A DNA stretch of 11,769 bases, taken from Chloroflexota bacterium (GTDB taxonomy: Bacteria > Chloroflexota > Limnocylindria > Limnocylindrales > CSP1-4). Below are positions 7,575-11,769 of the stretch, one piece after another. Position 1 is the first letter of the stretch. Every line of letters starts with the position of its first letter. A program made the translations under genes and the position numbers. Below the pieces are notes generated by a model. The model was not told where the DNA came from, did no database searches, and saw nothing but the letters and a program-made list of their open reading frames with translations. Location: the NCBI GenBank assembly GCA_021786265.1, contig JAJYNP010000068.1:1-11769 (forward strand), read 5' to 3'.

Positions 7575-8977
7575 GGCGCCACCTCCTCGTTGCGGGCAGT
7601 GCGCTTGCGGCGGGGTTTCGCCACGGACGGGGTACCGGGAGCGTCACCGGTGGAGGCGTCTGCGTCCGCCGCGGGGACGTCCCCTGCAGGAACAGCGGGA
7701 TCGGCCGGGGAACCGGACGTCTCCGTCGCCGGGTCGGCGGCACCGGCGGGTTCGGCGACCGTCGTGGGTTCGACCGCCGCAGGGGTTTTGGCGTTGGAGG
7801 CGATCGCCGGTTCGGCGGCCGTGGGGGGCTCGGCGGCCAGCGTCGAGTCGCCGGCCGGGATCGGTGCACCCTCCACGGCCGGTGTGGCTTCCGCGGCCGG
7901 TGCCGGGTGAGCGGTCGCCGGCGGCTGCCTGTCCTCGTCGGGCCGCGGCTGGTCGCTCCGGATGTCGATGCGCCAGCCCGTCAGCTTTGCCGCCAGCCGT
8001 GCGTTCTGGCCCTCGCGGCCGATCGCCAGCGACAGCATCCGCTCGGGGACCGTTACGGTCGCGATCCGGGCGGCCTCATCGATCGAGACGCCGACCACCT
8101 GCGCCGGGCTCAGCGCGTTGGCCACGAACTGCGCCGGATCCTCGGCCCAGGGGATCACGTCGATCTTCTCGCCGTTCAGCTCGGCCACGACCGCCTGCAC
8201 GCGGCCCCCACGCTGCCCGACGGTGGCGCCGACCGGGTCGAGCCCCTCCTGCCGGCTGGCCACGGCGACCTTCGAACGGCTGCCTGCCTCGCGCGCGATC
8301 GCCTTGATCTCGACCGTCCCGTTGTGGATCTCCGGGACCTCGAGCTCGAACAGGCGCCGCAGGAACCCCTTGTGGGTCCGGCTCACGTAGACCTGGGGGC
8401 CCTTGGTCGTGCGGCGCACTTCGAGGACGTACGCCTTGACGTGCTGCCCGATCCGGTAGCTCTCGGTGGGCGACTGCTCGGTGGTGGCAAGGACCGCCTC
8501 GACACCCTTGCCCATGTCCAGGATGATCCCGCGCGGCTCCACGCGGTTCACCGTGCCGGTGATGATCTCCGCCTCGCGCTGCGCGTACTGTCCGAACACG
8601 ACCTCGCGCTCGGCCTCCCGCAGCCGCTGCAGCACGAGCTGCTTGGCGGTCTGGGCATGGATCCGGCCGAAGCTCGCCGCGTCGAGCTGCTCGGTCTCGA
8701 GGATGTCGCCGGGGTGGGCGCCCACCTTGATGCGGCGTGCATCCTCCAGCGAGAACTCGGTGAGCGGATCCTCGACCTCCTCGACGGCGATCATCGCGCG
8801 GTAGACGCGGATCCGGCCGGTCTCGGGGTCGATCTCGACGTAGACGTTCTCGTTCCCCGGCGCCACGCGGCGGTAGGCGGCCTGGATCGCCTCCTCCACG
8901 GTCTTGACGAGCTGCTCGCGCGACACGCCCTTCTCGGCGTTCAGCTGCAGGAGGGCGCCGATGAAGTCACGGCTCAC
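7571..8977 (-). CDS. nusA: transcription termination/antitermination factor NusA
   Basis: RNA-polymerase-associated elongation factor acting in pausing, termination and rRNA antitermination. It is 468 aa. The N-terminal RNAP-binding domain is about 1-130, with S1 domain about 136-200 (ending QVYVSRTHKGFLRRLFELEV), KH1 about 225-285 (AREAGSRSKVAVAS, VGATVGQRGGRVQAVV) and KH2 about 300-340 (SLAIGREGQNARLAAKLTGW). After about residue 342 there is an Ala/Pro/Thr/Glu-rich low-complexity tail of about 125 residues ending in a basic patch, KPRRKRTAR. I start at the GTG at 8977 because GGAGG (complement of 8984-8988) is 6 nt upstream and VSRDFIGAL fits the family N-terminus. The upstream extension to 9034 is leader RNA. 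No rimP precedes it. Its TAG stop overlaps the presumed ylxR start. Confidence 0.97.
   Translation of the reverse strand: MSRDFIGALLQLNAEKGVSREQLVKTVEEAIQAAYRRVAPGNENVYVEIDPETGRIRVYRAMIAVEEVEDPLTEFSLEDARRIKVGAHPGDILETEQLDAASFGRIHAQTAKQLVLQRLREAEREVVFGQYAQREAEIITGTVNRVEPRGIILDMGKGVEAVLATTEQSPTESYRIGQHVKAYVLEVRRTTKGPQVYVSRTHKGFLRRLFELEVPEIHNGTVEIKAIAREAGSRSKVAVASRQEGLDPVGATVGQRGGRVQAVVAELNGEKIDVIPWAEDPAQFVANALSPAQVVGVSIDEAARIATVTVPERMLSLAIGREGQNARLAAKLTGWRIDIRSDQPRPDEDRQPPATAHPAPAAEATPAVEGAPIPAGDSTLAAEPPTAAEPAIASNAKTPAAVEPTTVAEPAGAADPATETSGSPADPAVPAGDVPAADADASTGDAPGTPSVAKPRRKRTARNEEVAP
7581..7587 (-). promoter_or_regulatory. Shine-Dalgarno AGGAGGT deciding the ylxR start
   Basis: On the minus strand AGGAGGT is a full anti-16S match lying inside the last codons of nusA, with 6 nt between it and GTA (7574-7572). 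No standard start codon lies at a usable distance. This site is the main reason for placing the ylxR start at the nusA stop rather than at the GTG at 7484. Confidence 0.7.
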
Positions 8978-9001
8978 AGTGCGCCTCCTCTCGTCTCGGG
9001 T

Positions 9002-9054
9002 CGACCGCCACTCACAAGAAGACGTGGGGGTCACCCACGTCGAAGCGGCGGCCG
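9002..9054 (-). promoter_or_regulatory. structured nusA leader with terminator-like hairpin
   Basis: In the minus-strand transcript, GACGTGGG (9041-9034) and CCCACGTC (9028-9021) form a perfect 8-bp stem with loop TGACC, followed directly by the pyrimidine-rich TTCTT (9020-9016). A second, outer pairing encloses it: CGGCCGCCGC (9054-9045) can pair with GTGGCGGTCG (9011-9002) over 10 bp including two G-U pairs. The inner hairpin resembles an attenuator or weak intrinsic terminator ahead of nusA. NusA-dependent feedback is a plausible role but is inferred; the U-tract is short. Confidence 0.5.
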
Positions 9055-9070
9055 GCGATCAGTCGGCTGG

Positions 9071-9079
9071 AGTATATCA
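9071..9079 (-). promoter_or_regulatory. extended -10 promoter for the nusA operon
   Basis: The minus-strand TGATATACT contains the -10 hexamer TATACT (complement of 9071-9076, 5 of 6 consensus) preceded by the extended -10 TG (9079-9078). No good -35 is visible at 16-18 bp, where the sequence is GC-only, which fits an extended -10 promoter. The TG is part of the MFS TGA stop codon. Transcription should begin near 9064 and give a leader of about 87 nt before the nusA GTG. Confidence 0.6.
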
Positions 9080-10597
9080 CCCGTGCCCCGCGTGGCCCGG
9101 TCCGGCCGTCGCGGCGCCCCCCAGCCGCGAGGTGACCGCGAGCCCGGCCACCACGGCCGCGCACGCGATCCCGAACGTGAGCAGCAGCGCCGTCCGCTGG
9201 CTCCACCCGAGGGCCGGCGCCGTTGCGAGCACCACGCCGCCGACCCCCGCCCCCAGTGCGGTACCCAGGACATCGGAGAGCTGCAGTCCGGCCGTCGCGG
9301 CGCCCTCCCGACCCACGGGCGCCTGGTGCAGCACGAGGAGCGTGATCGGCGAGTACGCGAGCCCCATCCCGAGCCCGGCGATGCCCCAGGCGGCCACACC
9401 CAGCCCGACCGCAATGGACGGCGACGTCGCGACGGCGATCAGCGCGATGCCGAACACGACCAGCGCAAGCCCGAGCCGGATCAGACGCCCCGCGCCCCAC
9501 GCCCCAACCCGCCTGGCCTGCACCCATGCCCCCACCGCCCAGGTGAGCGTCGCCGCGGTCAGGGCCAGGCCGGCCTGGGCGGCCGACATGCCGCGGAGCG
9601 AGACCAGCATCAGCGGCACGAAGGCCTCGGCGCCGGCGAAGCCGAACGTCAGGACGCCCCGCAACAGCACGGCGGCAGGCAGGCCGGCGCGCGCCCGCAG
9701 CGCGCCGTCGGGGAGCAGGCGACGCAGCGACGGCACTCCGACGATCGCACCGACCGCGCCGAGCCCGACCAGCGGAACCGGCCGGTGCGAGTCCAGGGCG
9801 GCGAGCACGAGGCCCGCACCGCCGGCGACGCGCAGGGCGTCGAGCAGCCGACCGCGCGCCCCCGCGCCCGCACCGCGCGCGTTCGCGCCCACGTCGCGCC
9901 CACCCGCACCGGGTACCGCACCGGCGGCCGCATCGAGTCCCGTGCCGTCGAGCCCTGTCCGCCCGGTCCCCGGTGCCGCGCGTGCCACCCGGCCCAGGGA
10001 CGGGACGGTGAGCACAGCCGCCATCACCACCAGCGGCAGCAGTCCCAGGAAGACCGCCCGCCACGTCAGCTGCGCCGCCACGATTCCGGCCAGCGCCGGC
10101 CCGGCGATCCCGGGGGCCACCCACGCGGTCGACATGATGGCGAACATCCGCGGGCGAAGTCCCGGCGGGTACTGCCGGCCGATGCTGACATAGGCCACCG
10201 CGGGGATCGCGCCCGCGCCGAACCCCTGCACCGCCCTCGCGGCGACGAGCACGGGCATCGACGGCGCCAGGCCACCCACGGTCAACCCGAGCGCGAACAG
10301 CCCGAGCCCCAGCAGGTACGGCCGCACGAGCCCGTGCGTGTCCGCCTGCTGCCCAGCCGCGACGATCCCCACCAGGTCGCCGAGGAAGAACGCGCTGAAC
10401 ACCCAGCCGTAGAGCGAGAGCCCGCCGAGGTCGCCGGCGACGACCGGCATCACGGTGGCGATCGCCAGCGCCTCGAGCGCGACCAGCGTGACCGTCAGCG
10501 CGAGCCCGGTAGTGAGCGCGCGCAGCTCGGGCGACCAGAGCGACGTCGGGCCGGAGGGCGCCCGGACGGCTGGAGACGCGGCCGTCGTGGAGATCAG
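9077..10597 (-). CDS. MFS transporter, drug:H+ antiporter type; start uncertain
   Basis: Integral membrane secondary transporter of about 506 aa, probably an exporter. It has many hydrophobic helices beginning at LALTVTLVALEALAIATVMP (about 32-51). The loop after TM2 (GQQADTHGLVR, about 82-92) is a degenerate MFS motif A. TM5 carries the antiporter motif C (APGIAGPALAG, 161-171), followed by LTWRAVF. A Gly/Ala/Arg-rich cytoplasmic loop (about 205-250) splits the two halves. No ATG/GTG/TTG precedes TM1 near the proS stop. A CTG at 10597 overlaps that stop as CTGA and is annotated here; the only standard starts are GTGs at 10744 and 10729, deep inside proS. The substrate cannot be predicted. 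Its position between proS and nusA, where rimP often sits, does not suggest a translation role. Confidence 0.85.
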   Translation of the reverse strand: MISTTAASPAVRAPSGPTSLWSPELRALTTGLALTVTLVALEALAIATVMPVVAGDLGGLSLYGWVFSAFFLGDLVGIVAAGQQADTHGLVRPYLLGLGLFALGLTVGGLAPSMPVLVAARAVQGFGAGAIPAVAYVSIGRQYPPGLRPRMFAIMSTAWVAPGIAGPALAGIVAAQLTWRAVFLGLLPLVVMAAVLTVPSLGRVARAAPGTGRTGLDGTGLDAAAGAVPGAGGRDVGANARGAGAGARGRLLDALRVAGGAGLVLAALDSHRPVPLVGLGAVGAIVGVPSLRRLLPDGALRARAGLPAAVLLRGVLTFGFAGAEAFVPLMLVSLRGMSAAQAGLALTAATLTWAVGAWVQARRVGAWGAGRLIRLGLALVVFGIALIAVATSPSIAVGLGVAAWGIAGLGMGLAYSPITLLVLHQAPVGREGAATAGLQLSDVLGTALGAGVGGVVLATAPALGWSQRTALLLTFGIACAAVVAGLAVTSRLGGAATAGPGHAGHG

Positions 10598-11769
10598 TAC
10601 GCCCGGGCGAAGACCACCCGGAGGTCCGACGGACGGCCGTCCACGATGCAGGGCCCCGACTCGGCCGGCGCGTCGAACGGGATGTTCCGGATGGTCGCGC
10701 CCGTCTCCTGGTTCACCCGAGCCTCGCACTCGGCCGACCCGCACCAGTGCGCCCAGAGGAACCCGCCCTGCTCCTCGTTGACGCGCTTGAACGCCTCGTA
10801 GTCATCCACGTGGTGGGTGTTCGCCTCGCGGAAGTCGAGCGCGCGCTGGAACAGCTCCTGCTGGTAGCCGGTCAGCCGCAGCGGCAGCTCCGCCGCGAGC
10901 CGGTCGAGCGGGACCGCCTCCTTCGAGCGATCCACGCGCCGGACCAGCGTCCCCTGCCCTGCCGCCACGTCGCGCGGCCCGACCTCGATCCGGAACGGCA
11001 CGCCGCGCAGCTCCCAGTGGTTGTACTTGAAGCCCGGGGACTCCTCGCGCCAGTCGACCTCGAGCCGCACCTCCCGTCCCTCGGGTGTCGAGCGGAGCGC
11101 CAGTTCGAAGCGCTCGATCGCGTCGGCCACCGCGGATCGGTCGGCCTCGGAGCGGAAGATCGGGACCACCACGACCTGCACCGGCGCCACCTTCGGCGGC
11201 AGCACCAGCCCACTGTCATCGCCGTGGGCCATGATCGTCGCGCCGACCATGCGGGTGCTGAACCCCCAGGAGGTGCCGTGCGGGTGCCGGCGCTGGTTGT
11301 CGCGGTCGAGGAACGTGATGCCGGCGGCCTGCGCGAAGTTCGACCCCAGGTAATGGCTCGTGCCGGCCTGGAGCGCCTTCCTGTCGCGCATCATGGCCTC
11401 GATGGAGTGCGTGTACACGGCGCCGGGGAACTTCTCGCCCTCACTCTTGCGACCGCCGATCACCGGGATCGCCAGCCACTCCTCGGAGACCTTCCGGTAG
11501 ATCTCCAGGCCGAGGTCCACCTCCTCGCGCGCCTCCTGCTCGGTGGCGTGGAACGTGTGCGCCTCCTGCCAGAGGAACTCGGCGGTGCGCAGGAACAGGC
11601 GCGTGCGCAGCTCCCAGCGCACCACGTTGTTCCAGAGGTTCATCAGCATCGGCAGGTCGCGGTACGACTGGATCCAGTCCTTGATCGTCTCCGCGATGAT
11701 CGCCTCGCTGGTGGGACGGATCGCCAGCCACTCGTCGAGCTCCTTGCCGCCGGCGTGCGTCACCCACGC
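10594..11769 (-). CDS. proS: prolyl-tRNA synthetase, archaeal/eukaryote type (5' end missing)
   Basis: Class II aminoacyl-tRNA synthetase charging tRNA-Pro. 391 residues are visible; the reading frame enters from beyond the right edge, and roughly 85-90 N-terminal residues including class II motif 1 are missing. Visible signals are WVTHAGG...LAIRPTSEAII, motif 2 (NVVRWELRTRLFLRTAEFLW) and motif 3 (HGDDSGLVLPPKVAPVQ). An anticodon-binding domain follows (VVVPIF...VEVDWRE-like segment). The C-terminal zinc-domain-like extension ends in the characteristic terminal tyrosine (VVFARAY). There is no INS editing domain between motifs 2 and 3, so this is the archaeal/eukaryote-like class found in several bacterial phyla. 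The zinc region keeps CGSAEC and one later Cys (GPCIV), but the final Cys of CxxC is Asp. It ends in a 4-nt overlap with the MFS gene. Confidence 0.95.
   Translation of the reverse strand, partial: AWVTHAGGKELDEWLAIRPTSEAIIAETIKDWIQSYRDLPMLMNLWNNVVRWELRTRLFLRTAEFLWQEAHTFHATEQEAREEVDLGLEIYRKVSEEWLAIPVIGGRKSEGEKFPGAVYTHSIEAMMRDRKALQAGTSHYLGSNFAQAAGITFLDRDNQRRHPHGTSWGFSTRMVGATIMAHGDDSGLVLPPKVAPVQVVVVPIFRSEADRSAVADAIERFELALRSTPEGREVRLEVDWREESPGFKYNHWELRGVPFRIEVGPRDVAAGQGTLVRRVDRSKEAVPLDRLAAELPLRLTGYQQELFQRALDFREANTHHVDDYEAFKRVNEEQGGFLWAHWCGSAECEARVNQETGATIRNIPFDAPAESGPCIVDGRPSDLRVVFARAY

Noticed and set aside
7282..7869. Upstream extension of the infB frame to 7869
   Set aside because: It overlaps ylxR and the nusA tail with Arg/Pro-rich shadow sequence; the GTG at 7281 has an excellent ribosome-binding site.
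9014..9040. Possible 8-codon leader ORF (GTG to TGA, V-G-D-P-H-V-F-L) within the nusA leader hairpin
   Set aside because: It has no ribosome-binding site and its sequence is fully explained by the hairpin arms.
7907..10801. Very long plus-strand open frame (964 codons) opposite nusA and the MFS gene
   Set aside because: It is antisense to well-recognised proteins, has Arg/His/Pro/Gly-rich composition and no family motifs; it is a typical high-GC shadow frame, as are the plus-strand frames at 112-1614, 1615-3561 and 5359-7419.

Overview
This is one end-to-end transcription-translation housekeeping block, entirely on the minus strand, so it is read from high to low coordinates. In transcription order it holds the 3' part of proS (archaeal/eukaryote-type prolyl-tRNA synthetase), an MFS exporter, nusA, ylxR, infB, rbfA, an nrnA-type DHH phosphoesterase, truB, ribF, a GHKL (HSP90/MORC-like) ATPase gene with an apparent frameshift, and the first eight codons of what is very probably rpsO at the window edge. 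Coding density is very high: the largest gaps are about 99-102 bp, and there are no mobile elements, tRNAs, rRNAs or CRISPR arrays.

The organism is a very GC-rich bacterium. Archaeal-type ProS, a short-N-terminus IF2, frequent GTG starts and the nusA-ylxR-infB-rbfA-nrnA-truB-ribF-rpsO order together suggest a high-GC Chloroflexota-like or related terrabacterial lineage. This is inference, and Actinomycetota cannot be excluded from the sequence alone.

There are two transcription entry points. An extended -10 promoter (TGATATACT) overlaps the MFS stop codon and should drive nusA onward through a roughly 87-nt structured leader with a terminator-like hairpin. A second sigma70-like promoter (TTGCCG, 17 bp, TACACT) lies after the GHKL gene and should drive rpsO. 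Many junctions are 4-nt stop/start overlaps: ATGA at rbfA/nrnA and ribF/GHKL, GTGA at nrnA/truB, a CTGA-type overlap at proS/MFS, and GTAG at nusA/ylxR. This implies strong translational coupling.

Functionally the block covers transcription elongation and antitermination (NusA, YlxR), translation initiation (IF2), 30S maturation (RbfA), tRNA pseudouridylation (TruB), nano-RNA/pAp turnover (NrnA), flavin cofactor synthesis (RibF) and S15. The unexpected member is the GHKL-S5 ATPase between ribF and rpsO. It looks like a prokaryotic MORC/HSP90-type ATPase, is coupled to ribF by an ATGA overlap, has one reading-frame break in its N-box region and lacks the usual DxGxG aspartate. Other irregularities are two genes (ylxR and the MFS gene) with no ATG/GTG/TTG at the expected start, the absence of rimP upstream of nusA, and a lost zinc ligand in ProS.
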